From assembly GCA_900539255.1 (NCBI GenBank), contig UQBJ01000029.1:1-25550 (forward strand): 25,550 bases of DNA, written 5' to 3'. The DNA is from an uncultured Campylobacter sp. (GTDB taxonomy: Bacteria; Campylobacterota; Campylobacteria; Campylobacterales; Campylobacteraceae). Position numbers and translations under genes: made by a program. This document shows, one piece after another, positions 15,223 through 22,343 of the stretch. Position 1 is the stretch's first letter. Each line of letters opens with the position of its first letter. The notes under the pieces were generated by a model that ran no database searches, had not been told where the DNA came from, and saw nothing but the letters and a program-made list of their open reading frames with translations.

Positions 15223-15320
15223 TCTTTTGGGGGCTTGAATTTGGGTGCGCACTTTTGGGGCGGGAGTTTGCGCTCTAAAAGCGTGAGTTTGCGCCTTTGG
15301 CGTGAGAATTTATGCCTTTT

Positions 15321-15350
15321 AGGGCGGGTTTTATAAATCCGCCCTTTTTT
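15321..15350 (+). terminator. Rho-independent terminator of porA
   Basis: A 7-bp GC-rich stem, AGGGCGG (15321-15327) with CCGCCCT (15339-15345), has an 11-base AT-rich loop and is followed by five more T residues. It lies about 100 bases after the porA stop. Confidence 0.9.
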
Positions 15351-15417
15351 AGTGTAAATTTTTTGTCAAAATGACAAAGTCCTTGTTATGCTGACTTGTC
15401 AGAATGACTTATTTTTT

Positions 15418-15504
15418 GTCATACTGAGCGAAGCGAAGTATCCATAAATCAAAGTGCGAATTTGCATTTTAAAAGTATGGATTTTTCGCTACGCTCAAAA
15501 TGAC
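15418..15504. repeat. Compact REP-like paired palindrome
   Basis: ACT/AGT half (15418-15443) and inverted TTT/AAA half (15479-15504) enclose a 35-base AT-rich centre. The flank at 15385-15417 carries decayed partial copies of the left end. Confidence 0.8.
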
Positions 15505-15614
15505 AATGTGGATTTTTTGCTTTGGTTTGCGCCTTGCAACCCGTTGGGTCGCTACGCTCAAAATGACAAGAATGCGCCGTCATTGTAAAATGACAAAGTG
15601 CGTTTTCTTTGTCC

Positions 15615-15654
15615 GTCATTGCGAGCCGTTTTCACAAAAACGGCGTGGCAATCC
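15615..15654. repeat. TGC/GCA-type REP hairpin
   Basis: GTCAT-TGC-GA, then a 9-bp stem GCCGTTTT-CACA-AAAACGGC, then GTGGCA-ATCC. This is the family's third triplet variant and resembles the widespread GTCATTGCGAG...GCAATCC repeats known from many bacteria. Confidence 0.8.
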
Positions 15655-15749
15655 AAATTAGCCTTGAATTTTGCCCTAAATTCAAAGCGAAAATTAAAAA
15701 AGTGAAATGCTTTGAATTCAAAGTCAAATTTTACAAAAAAGTGCGCCCA

Positions 15750-15842
15750 AACCCTTGCACGCCCCGCCCTTTATAGGCACTCTTTTCATAGAGAATTTGG
15801 ATTTAGCGATACAAAGCCTACTTGGCGGGGTCTGCAAGGGCT
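15750..15842. repeat. Long imperfect inverted repeat, unexplained
   Basis: CCCTTGCA (15752-15759) pairs with TGCAAGGG (15833-15840), CCCCGCC (15762-15768) with GGCGGGG (15824-15830), and TAGGC (15774-15778) with GCCTA (15816-15820). The 37-base loop contains a further CTCT/AGAG pairing. It does not carry the GTCAT/ATCC ends of the REP-like family. It could be a structured RNA, a repeat of another family, or a decayed mobile element end. Confidence 0.55.
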
Positions 15843-15922
15843 TGAACCCTTTGTTGTTTTGAGCTTTCGATAGAAAGCAACCCAACGGATTGCAAAGCGT
15901 AGCAAAAAAATCTCAAACATTT

Positions 15923-16018
15923 GTCATTTTGAGCGGAGTGCGTTAGCACAAAGCGAAAAATCCAAAGAATTTAAGGCATACTTTAAATTCGTGGATACTT
16001 CGCTACGCTCAGTATGAC
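15923..16018. repeat. REP-like paired palindrome
   Basis: TTT/AAA half (15923-15963) and inverted ACT/AGT half (15993-16018). The centre, GAATTTAA-N7-TTTAAATTC, is itself an inverted repeat, so the whole unit is a nested palindrome. Confidence 0.8.
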
Positions 16019-16053
16019 AAACAAAAAATTTTTTGTGGTGGTTTTGGAGTGGT

Positions 16054-16163
16054 GTCATTGCGAGAATTTGCAAAGCGCAAGCGTGCAAATTCGTGGCAAT
16101 CCAAAGGTAAATTTGCGTTTAAATTTATGGATTGCCACGCTCGCTTTGCTCACTCGCAATGAC
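16054..16163. repeat. TGC/GCA-type REP-like paired palindrome
   Basis: TGC/GCA half (16054-16102, inner stem GAATTTGCA...TGCAAATTC) and inverted TGC/GCA half (16129-16163). Both halves carry the same triplet variant. Confidence 0.8.
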
Positions 16164-16210
16164 AGGAAAAGAAAACGCATTTTGTCATTTTATAATGATG
16201 GCACACCCTT

Positions 16211-16317
16211 GTCATTTTGAGCCTTTGCAAAAAGCTACCCAACGGCTTGCAAGGCGCAAACCAAAGCAAAAAATCTACATTGTCATTTTGAGTCTTTTGT
16301 GAAAAGGCGAAAAATCC
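16211..16317. repeat. Two TTT/AAA REP half-elements in tandem
   Basis: 16211-16275 carries an insertion with ACCCAACGGCTTGCAA inside its stem region. 16282-16317 is a compact copy with imperfect inner stem TCTTTTGTGAAAAGG. Both point in the same direction. Confidence 0.65.
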
Positions 16318-16339
16318 ACTTGCAAAAATGGCAAGAATT

Positions 16340-16429
16340 GTCATTTTGAGCTTTCGTTAGAAAGCGAAAAATCCAAAGAATTTAAGATACGCTTTGAATT
16401 TGTGGATACTTCGCTTCGCTCAGTATGAC
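16340..16429. repeat. REP-like paired palindrome
   Basis: TTT/AAA half (16340-16374, inner stem GCTTT-CGTTAG-AAAGC) and inverted ACT/AGT half (16404-16429). The centre resembles that of 15923-16018. Confidence 0.8.
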
Positions 16430-16572
16430 AAGGATTTTATCAGTAAATTCCATTTCGGCACTTTGTATTCAGCAAAGCAACAAAAGCCTTAAAAAACGAT
16501 AAAAACCTCAAAAAGCGACAAAAGCAATAAAAGCAACAAAAAAGCCTTAAAATTCAGCGCATTTGCTAAAAA

Positions 16573-17475
16573 TTATTGATTTAAAATATACCCCACATCT
16601 TCGTCAAAGTCCCGTGAGTAGTGGTTCATAAAGCTTTGCAGCACTCGTTTGGCTTCATCTTTTTTGCCTTGTGCGAATTTCGCCTTAGCGTAAATGAGCC
16701 ACGCCCTTGCCTCGCTTTTGTCAAGCGAATTCGCCTTAAAGCTCCACAAAATCGCCTTTTCATAGTCCTTGTTCGCAAGGTGCAAATGCGCTAAATTCAA
16801 AGCCGTTGAAAGCTGCGCCTTTTGGGCAAACTCAGCCTCCAAACTGCTCGCGTTCATCTCCACAGAGTGGATTTGCGGCTTAGCTTTTGCAAGCGTTTTA
16901 AGGCTCGCATTTTGGGGCGAAATTTGCTCTGGCGTTTTGGAATTTAGCCCTTGCAAGCTGTTTAAATTTGGCAAGTTTTGCGCTGAATTTGTCGCGTTTA
17001 AATTTTGAATTTTGGGGTTTAAAGTGCTTGAATTTTGGGCTAAATTTAAAGAAAGTTGAGTAGGATTTGGCTTGTTTGCTGAATTTAAATTTGGCAAGGC
17101 GTTTTCGTTTGCAAGGGCTAAATTTGAGACTAAATTTAACAAGGCATTGTCATTTGCAAGGCTTAAATTTGAAAAATTTGGCACATTTTGGCTGGCGAAA
17201 TTTGCATTTTTTTGGCTCAAAAATTCAAGGCTTTGGGTTAGAATTTCAAGCCTTTCTAAAAGCAAATTTTTTTCGGCAAGGGCTATTTCAAGCCTTTTTT
17301 GCATTTGGGCGTTTTGAGCTTGGGCTGTTTTGAGCGCATTTTGCCCATCTTTAAACTCCGCAAACGCCCACACACAAGCTATCACAAACAAAACGCTCGC
17401 AAAAAACACCGCCATTTTGAGATAAAGCCTCATTTTTGCATAAGCCCTTTCAAGCTCGCTTTGAGCGCTACTCAT
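16573..17475 (-). CDS. Membrane-anchored coiled-coil/TPR protein of pilus-type system
   Basis: The 300-residue protein has a short cytoplasmic N-terminus, one membrane segment (about 21-40, MAVFFASVLFVIACVWAF), a coiled coil (about 45-85), an Asn/Leu/Ala-rich low-complexity linker (about 90-190), and a C-terminal TPR-like part (about 215-290: ALNLAHLHLANKDYEKAI, ARAWLIYAKAKFAQGKKDEA). The layout is that of MshN-like proteins coded beside MshL-type secretins. The frame is open to an ATG at 17520, but 17475 is preferred because it yields a normal type II membrane topology and has a weak CAGG upstream. It is the last recognisable gene of the secretin cluster here. Confidence 0.8.
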   Translation of the reverse strand: MSSAQSELERAYAKMRLYLKMAVFFASVLFVIACVWAFAEFKDGQNALKTAQAQNAQMQKRLEIALAEKNLLLERLEILTQSLEFLSQKNANFASQNVPNFSNLSLANDNALLNLVSNLALANENALPNLNSANKPNPTQLSLNLAQNSSTLNPKIQNLNATNSAQNLPNLNSLQGLNSKTPEQISPQNASLKTLAKAKPQIHSVEMNASSLEAEFAQKAQLSTALNLAHLHLANKDYEKAILWSFKANSLDKSEARAWLIYAKAKFAQGKKDEAKRVLQSFMNHYSRDFDEDVGYILNQ

Positions 17476-17545
17476 CGTTTGCGCCTGTAAAAAATGCAAA
17501 AAAAGCGCAAATTTTATCATTTTGCTTTAAAGCTAAATTTCTCAT
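17468..17545 (-). CDS. 25-codon mini-ORF between secretin and TPR genes
   Basis: Its ATG overlaps the secretin TGA (TGATG at 17543-17547), and its TAG overlaps the ATG of the TPR gene (ATGAGTAG). It starts MRNLALKQND and ends TGANDE. It fills exactly the place and coupling pattern of a normal operon gene. It may be the scar of an internally deleted ctsP/mshM-like ATPase gene, or a coupling leader. No function is claimed. Confidence 0.3.
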   Translation of the reverse strand: MRNLALKQNDKICAFFAFFTGANDE

Positions 17546-18957
17546 CACAGCACCCCGCTAAAACCTAAATCTTTCAAGCTAGGATTAAAGCTCTCATCGA
17601 TGATATAAGGCGTGATGATAAAGACGATTTCAGTGGAGTTTGCGCTCGCATTTTCGCCGCGAAAAAGCGCGCCTAAAAGCGGAATGGACGCTAAAAAACT
17701 CACTTCGCTTTCTTCTTTGCTTTCGTTGTGGCTGATGAGTCCGCCAAGTATGAGCGTTTGGTTGTTTTCCATTTGCACCACGGTTGAGAGCTTTTTTTGG
17801 ACGGTGTCAGGCGCGATGACGCGTGGGGCGTCTTGTCGGCGGTTGTCTTGTGGGTATTTGAAGTTGCTTAAAGATGGGCTTATGCGTAAGATGATTTTGC
17901 CCTCGTCTGAAATTTCGGGCAAAATGTTAAGCAAAATGCCGATAAAAATCGAGTAATTGTTGTAAATTTCGCTCACCGTTGTGCCGCTGTCCGTGCTTTT
18001 GGAGCTTTCTTTGACTTGATAGTTTATGGTGTCGCCCACTGAAATGATGGCTTGTTGGTTGTTTAAAGCCACGAGTTTGGGGCTTGAAAGCACCTGCGTT
18101 TTGCCGTTTGTAGAAAGAAAATTCATCACTGAGTTGAAATTAAATCCCGCATTAAAACCTAAATTTTTCACAAACAAATTCCCATCATCGCTGCTTTGAA
18201 AGCTGACAAATGAAGCGGAATTTGCTTTGTTTTGTGAGTTAAAATTCACGCTAAAATTTTGCCAATTTATCCCCGATGAGTGGCTTTCATCAAGGCTCAC
18301 AGCGATGATGCTGACATTGATAGCTACTTGTTTTTTGAGCCTTTTTTGTAAATTTTGTATGTAAGCACTTGCTCGTTCAAGCTGCCTTAAAGTGCCGCTG
18401 ATGGTGATGAGTCCTGTGTTTGCATTTACGATGATAGCCTTTGTTTGTGCGCTTTCGTTTTCGCTGTTTAAAAGCGTCAAAAGCTCTTTTTCTATGCTCG
18501 CCCAGAAATCAAAACGCTCCAAACTTTTTATCATATTGTCCTCAACACTCTTTTCATCGGTGTTTGTCATATCGCTTTGCTTTGAGCGCGCATCCACAGA
18601 AGCCTTTGTAACGCTTTGTCCTTCGCGCACAGAAGTGATATAGTTGAGTTTAAAGGTTTGAGTTTTGAGCGTGCTTATGCGTAAAATGCGCCCGTTGAAG
18701 CTGTGGTGTAGGTTGTTTTCTTTGATGAGCAAATCAAAAATGTCGTTTAAATTCATCTGTCTCACAAAGACGCTTTTGTGTGAATTTGCGAGTTTTTGGC
18801 GGGCTTGTTCGTCCTTGATGACTATGCTAAAAGCGCACATTGTGGCAAACTGCTCCAAAATCTCTTCGCTGCTTGTGTCTTTGGCGATGCTTAAATCAAA
18901 CAAACGCTTTTGACACTCAGCTTTCAGGCTGCTTGCAAGCAAACTCAAAGCCAGCAA
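17545..18957 (-). CDS. ctsD: Type II/IV secretin, CtsD/MshL-like
   Basis: The roughly 470-residue outer membrane secretin has a signal-like N-terminus, an STN-type short domain (about 25-95: CAFSIVIKDEQ, MNLNDIFDLLIKENN), an N1/NolW-like ring domain (about 165-215: IIVNANTGLITISG, YIQNLQKRLKKQV) and a secretin core (about 215-460: SINWQ-like SGINWQNF, VLSSPKLVALNNQ, NQTLILGGLI, IPLLGALFRG, ending EIVFIITPYII). It forms the outer membrane ring for DNA uptake or a pilus-like structure; in C. jejuni the homologue CtsD is needed for transformation. The annotated TTG start (18957) gives a signal peptide without a positive charge; the frame continues upstream through IIKFTFIS to a stop at 18991, so the true start may be a rare ATA or ATC (18978/18981). 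Confidence 0.88.
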   Translation of the reverse strand: MLALSLLASSLKAECQKRLFDLSIAKDTSSEEILEQFATMCAFSIVIKDEQARQKLANSHKSVFVRQMNLNDIFDLLIKENNLHHSFNGRILRISTLKTQTFKLNYITSVREGQSVTKASVDARSKQSDMTNTDEKSVEDNMIKSLERFDFWASIEKELLTLLNSENESAQTKAIIVNANTGLITISGTLRQLERASAYIQNLQKRLKKQVAINVSIIAVSLDESHSSGINWQNFSVNFNSQNKANSASFVSFQSSDDGNLFVKNLGFNAGFNFNSVMNFLSTNGKTQVLSSPKLVALNNQQAIISVGDTINYQVKESSKSTDSGTTVSEIYNNYSIFIGILLNILPEISDEGKIILRISPSLSNFKYPQDNRRQDAPRVIAPDTVQKKLSTVVQMENNQTLILGGLISHNESKEESEVSFLASIPLLGALFRGENASANSTEIVFIITPYIIDESFNPSLKDLGFSGVL

Positions 18958-18958
18958 A

Positions 18959-19282
18959 CTAATGAATGTAAATTTTATGATTTGCCCTTTTTAGAGAAAG
19001 ATGAAAGTTGTGCTGTGCCTTTTCAAGGGCGACAGAGCCGTCCTTAGCCGAAATGCCAAGTATGGTGGCTCCGTCTATTTGCTCACCTTTTTGATACCAT
19101 TTGTCGTTGATTTTAACCTTGCCGTCAAAAATGGCTTGTAAGTGGAGCTTTGAGCTAAATTCATCATAGAAAAAAGGGTTTTTAAACTCGCTTAAATTCA
19201 ACCTTGCCCTATCAAAATACGCCCCAAATTCGCCCATAGCAGGCATATAAAGCAAACAAAAGCAAAGCAGGAGTTTTTTCAA
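18959..19282 (-). CDS. Small secreted protein, CtsR/MshK-like
   Basis: The 107-residue protein has a signal peptide (MKKLLLCFCLLYMPAMG) and a short domain, LHLQAIFDGKVKINDKWYQKGEQIDGATILGI, that resembles the MshK/PilP-type inner ring proteins placed before secretin genes. The frame reaches a TTG at 19300, but AAAGGA at 19289-19294 is spaced by about six bases from the TTG at 19282, which also starts a perfect signal peptide. The gene ends inside the N-terminal coding region of the secretin. Position matches ctsR before ctsD in C. jejuni, from memory. Identity by sequence is not proven. Confidence 0.7.
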   Translation of the reverse strand: MKKLLLCFCLLYMPAMGEFGAYFDRARLNLSEFKNPFFYDEFSSKLHLQAIFDGKVKINDKWYQKGEQIDGATILGISAKDGSVALEKAQHNFHLSLKRANHKIYIH

Positions 19283-19320
19283 GCTGAGTCCTTTTTTCAA
19301 ATAAAATCACAACAAGCGAA

Positions 19321-19326
19321 ATTATA
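19321..19326 (-). promoter_or_regulatory. -10 box of secretin operon
   Basis: The minus strand reads TGTGTATAATTTC, a perfect TATAAT about 39 bases upstream of the TTG at 19282. Confidence 0.6.
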
Positions 19327-19460
19327 CACAAAATTTCTAAATTTTGAGTGAGAAAATTTAAAAAATTTGCTTTTCTTGTAAAATCAAGCAAAATTCATAA
19401 ATTTCAGCAAGGCTTTCATCAAATTTAAGTTTCATTTGATGAATTTGCTTTGCTTTAAAT

Positions 19461-21164
19461 TCAGTTTGCCCGCACGCCCAAAGCTCTCATCATCGCAAAA
19501 AACACTTCGGTATTGTCCATAATGCCACGAAATGCCTCAGCTCCCACGCCATAAGCACTCAACACCACATCATCAGCAGAATGCACCTCAGTGTCTTCAT
19601 CATAAGGGATATTGCCCTTGTATTCTTCGCCATTTAGCTTTGGATTAGCCACAAATTTACCATTTTTTTCTATGGTAGGGCTGCTTGGCTTTTGACGAAA
19701 GCCATAATAAGCCTTGTAATCAGGGTGATTAGCCCATTGCACCGCAAGGGTTATGTCCGCATTTGGGCTATCTGGAAAGCCGTCTTTGTCCTTGTCCTCA
19801 AAGCTCGGAAAGACAGATTTGTCATAGGTTCGCACCGCTTCTCGTCCGCTTTTGCCGTCCTTTTCGTGGTAAGTGCCTGTGATACTCGCTCCGTGAGCGT
19901 GGTCGGCTACGACGATGACAAGGGTGTCATTTCGCTTTTTAGCAAAATCCTTAGCGATTTTAACGGCTTTGTCCAGCTCTATGGTGTCATAAGTCGCCCT
20001 TTGCCAGTCCATTTTGTGTAGCTGTTTGTCTATGCTCGCGCCCTCAACCATAAGAAAAAAGCCCTTTGGGTTTTGGCTTAAAGTTTCAAGCGCCATTTGT
20101 GTCATTTGCATTAAATTTGGCTCGGCGTTAAATTTACCCAAAACTTCGGGGTTTTTAAGCACTTCTCTGTCTAAATACACATTCATATTATCGACATTAT
20201 AAAGCCCTAAAAGCCTTTTTGCGCCCCTTTGTGCTAAAAGTTCGTTTTTGTCAAAAGACACGCTGTATCCAGCCTCTTTAAAAAGCTCGATAAGATTTTT
20301 GTCATCTTTGCGCTTGGAATTTGGCTCATCTTGCGGGATAAAATGCCGCAAACCACCGCCTAACACAACCTCAGGCTTTACGCGCAAAAAATCAAGGGCG
20401 ATTTCATTTTGCTTTGCCCTTCGCCTTGTATGCGTAATCATCGCCGCTGGCGTAGCATCAGTGATATTTGCCGTGCTTACAAGCCCTATGCTTTTGCCTT
20501 GTGTGCGCTTTAAAATTTCGGCTATGTTCTCCACTTTTGGGTCGTCCATAGCGTCCTTTGTGCTGTCCTCATACACGCCCATCGCATTTACCACGCTTTT
20601 GTGTCCTGTGGCGTAAGCTGATGCTGAATTTGCGCTGTCTGTGGTAAGGCTATCATAGCCTGATGTCGTTACAAGGGCAAGCTGTGGCATATTTTCCATT
20701 TCCAAATACCCATTATACTTGCCCTCGTTTATGCCTTTTGAGAGTATGCGAGCCATTTGTTTAGCCTGCAAACTCATACCATCGCCGATGAGCAAAATGA
20801 CATTTTTAGCCTTTTTGCTAGCAAATTCTTGCACGACTTGGTATTTTACCGCGCTTTTTTCTTTGCCATAGCTTGCAAGCACTTCAAATTCGCCTTTTTG
20901 CGTGAAAGAAACGCCATCTATGCGGTAAGCACTCACGCCGTCTTTGAAAAAGTTTTGTGGCTTTTTGCCGAAAAACTGCGCCGCGTCCTTGCCGTTTATG
21001 CTTACTTTAAGCTCGCTAAATTTAGCCTCGCCGTCAATTTCGACTAAAAAATCAAACCTAGCCCCTGCGATAAATTTTGCCTTATCGATAGGCAAAATCC
21101 GCACCTGCGCCATCACAGCACTTGAAAGCAGTGCCGTTATGGCTATGATTTTAATGAACTTCAT
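19461..21164 (-). CDS. Secreted PhoA-family alkaline phosphatase with N-terminal extension
   Basis: The 567-residue periplasmic phosphomonoesterase has a Sec signal peptide (MKFIKIIAITALLSSAVMA). The phosphatase domain shows the full metal and catalytic set: Asp128 (IGDGM), Asp176-Ser177 nucleophile (TTDSANSAS), ATPAAMITHTRR, Glu374, Asp379 and His383 (VEGASIDKQLHKMD), Asp421-His422 (VADHAHG) and a C-terminal EVHSADD His. Residues about 20-115 form a beta-rich extension absent from E. coli PhoA (KFIAGARFDFLVEIDGEAKF). The frame is open to 21227, but AAGGAG at 21170-21175 fixes the ATG at 21164. A Pho box upstream indicates induction by phosphate starvation. C. jejuni uses a Tat-exported PhoX instead, so this species differs. 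Confidence 0.93.
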   Translation of the reverse strand: MKFIKIIAITALLSSAVMAQVRILPIDKAKFIAGARFDFLVEIDGEAKFSELKVSINGKDAAQFFGKKPQNFFKDGVSAYRIDGVSFTQKGEFEVLASYGKEKSAVKYQVVQEFASKKAKNVILLIGDGMSLQAKQMARILSKGINEGKYNGYLEMENMPQLALVTTSGYDSLTTDSANSASAYATGHKSVVNAMGVYEDSTKDAMDDPKVENIAEILKRTQGKSIGLVSTANITDATPAAMITHTRRRAKQNEIALDFLRVKPEVVLGGGLRHFIPQDEPNSKRKDDKNLIELFKEAGYSVSFDKNELLAQRGAKRLLGLYNVDNMNVYLDREVLKNPEVLGKFNAEPNLMQMTQMALETLSQNPKGFFLMVEGASIDKQLHKMDWQRATYDTIELDKAVKIAKDFAKKRNDTLVIVVADHAHGASITGTYHEKDGKSGREAVRTYDKSVFPSFEDKDKDGFPDSPNADITLAVQWANHPDYKAYYGFRQKPSSPTIEKNGKFVANPKLNGEEYKGNIPYDEDTEVHSADDVVLSAYGVGAEAFRGIMDNTEVFFAMMRALGVRAN

Positions 21165-21193
21165 TTTTTCTCCTTGTTTGAAAATTCGCTGCG

Positions 21194-21225
21194 ATTTTAA
21201 AACACAAAGGAAACTTTTTGGAAAC
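21194..21225 (-). promoter_or_regulatory. PhosR-type Pho box and -10 of phosphatase gene
   Basis: The minus strand at 21210-21225 reads GTTTCCAAAAAGTTTC, an exact match to the C. jejuni PhosR consensus GTTTCNAAAANGTTTC as I recall it. Ten bases downstream is TAAAAT (21194-21199), a plausible -10 box, so the Pho box takes the place of the -35, as in other Pho promoters. The start codon is 30 bases further on. Confidence 0.82.
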
Positions 21226-21436
21226 AAAATTCAAAAGGCTGAAATTTTTGCAAATCAAGTCAAATTCACCTTGCCGATGAGTTTAAGCCAAAAAGACAAA
21301 GCCCTATCTTGCGGAATTTCTCGCTTTGATAAAAGCCGCACCCATTTGTCGCACAAAATTTAAGCCAAAACTATAAACTTTTTCTCCAAAAACACGATAT
21401 ACAAGGCGTTAAAACATATCGACAAGGGAGAGTAGC

Positions 21437-22084
21437 TTGCTTAAAGAGCTTTTAGAGGTTAAAAAAGAAATAGACCCGACCATACAAGAAACCTTCATCA
21501 AGCTCAATATCATCGCACGCGAGATTATCACGCGGCGCAAGGACTATGACATTTATGGACCGATGATAGATAGGGTGTATCTTGACAATGCGACTTATGT
21601 CAAGGTGATTTCGGGCGACAGAGACGCTAGAAGTGAGCGCGTGCCGATAAAAGACGGCTTTTTTATGCTCTTTATCGCTCCGCCTAGGGCAACCGCAGAA
21701 TACATTCGCAAGAGCCTTAAACTCGGCTTTGAGTCCCTTGATGAAAAATACATTAAAGATTTGATTCGCCTTTGCAACCGCTTCAAAGACATACTCGCCA
21801 AAACGCAATCCACGCTCGCCAAAGTAAGCGATATGAATGTCGAAATCGACACAAATTTGGGAAATTATGGCTCAAACATTAAATTCAACATAGGCATAAA
21901 ATTCACTCGCAAGCTCAATATCACCATAGGCGGAGTGGGCTTGTCGCGCGAGGATTTCAAATCAGCGGGTAGTTTTAGAGACACCAAAACCTACATAAAC
22001 CTTATAGTCGATAGAAGCACGGACTCCAAGATATGCGAAAAGCTGATGAACGATGTGGAGCGGTATTTCGTAGGCTCGTGGTGA
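21437..22084 (+). CDS. Unrecognised conserved-looking cytoplasmic protein
   Basis: The 215-residue protein has no signal peptide or membrane segment. The N-terminal half is helical and charged (KKEIDPTIQETFIKLNIIAR, DEKYIKDLIRLCNRFKD). The C-terminal half has alternating strands (VEIDTNLGNYGSNIKFNIGI, KLNITIGGVGLS). It starts with TTG at 21437, supported by AAGGGAGA at 21424-21431. It is divergent from the phosphatase gene with 272 bases between them. I do not recognise the family and assign no function. Confidence 0.85.
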   Translation: MLKELLEVKKEIDPTIQETFIKLNIIAREIITRRKDYDIYGPMIDRVYLDNATYVKVISGDRDARSERVPIKDGFFMLFIAPPRATAEYIRKSLKLGFESLDEKYIKDLIRLCNRFKDILAKTQSTLAKVSDMNVEIDTNLGNYGSNIKFNIGIKFTRKLNITIGGVGLSREDFKSAGSFRDTKTYINLIVDRSTDSKICEKLMNDVERYFVGSW

Positions 22085-22087
22085 GCA

Positions 22088-22292
22088 AACTACAAAGAAC
22101 AGACTGCTGAAAACAAAGCGTTGAAACGGAATTTGTGTGGATATTTCGCCTTGTGCGAAAGCTCAAAATGACCAGAACTTTGTCAGTAAGACGAAAATTT
22201 AAGGCTTTGTTTGAAATTTGCTTGAATTTTTTAGTAGCAAAACGCTACTTTGTCGTGGATTGCAGGTCGTTTTAAAACTGCTCGCAATAACG
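22088..22292. repeat. Degenerate repeats before ribD
   Basis: 22088-22141 resembles, on the opposite strand, a segment of the small gene at 25058-25243 (shared GCAAA-N-TACAAA, ACTGCTGAAAAC/ACTACTGAAAGC and CGGAATTT blocks). 22139-22171 and 22255-22292 are decayed REP-like half-elements of TTT- and TGC-type. Confidence 0.45.
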
Positions 22293-22315
22293 GATAAAAG
22301 TTGAAAAAATTTTTG

Positions 22316-22321
22316 TATAAT
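22316..22321 (+). promoter_or_regulatory. -10 box of ribD
   Basis: A perfect TATAAT overlaps the in-frame ATG at 22320, which therefore cannot be the translation start. Transcription should begin at about 22328. Confidence 0.65.
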
Positions 22322-22343
22322 GGCAAGAAAGTTAGGGCATTTG

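Larger units (their letters stand above)
15223..16572. other. 1.35-kb repeat-filled region without genes
   Basis: After the porA terminator this region holds at least eight REP-like half-elements, one long unexplained inverted repeat (15750-15842) and degenerate fragments of both. Three copies of an ACCCAACGG-N-TTGCAA motif sit inside extended elements near 15529-15551 (minus), 15871-15897 and 16236-16262. Short reading frames here consist of repeat sequence read through, so I do not call them genes. The region lies where ctsP, ctsE and ctsF homologues would be expected downstream of the secretin gene. Confidence 0.7.

Noticed and set aside
16014..16344. Open frames of 64-68 codons on both strands in the repeat cluster
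   Set aside because: They are translations of REP-like repeats, contain the palindromes in full and have no ribosome binding site.
12955..16429. CRISPR-like array of repeats
   Set aside because: Repeat units differ in orientation, length and spacing, and there are no regular unique spacers or cas genes.
8100..16572. Mobile element encoding the repeats
   Set aside because: No transposase, RAYT or integrase gene occurs in the window; the repeats look non-autonomous.
17067..17333. Overlapping frames opposite the linker of the TPR protein
   Set aside because: They arise from the Asn/Leu-rich low-complexity coding strand read in reverse and lack start signals.
22320..22343. Upstream ATG of ribD as the true start
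   Set aside because: It lies within the TATAAT -10 box, so it is not in the transcript; the ATG at 22344 fits better.
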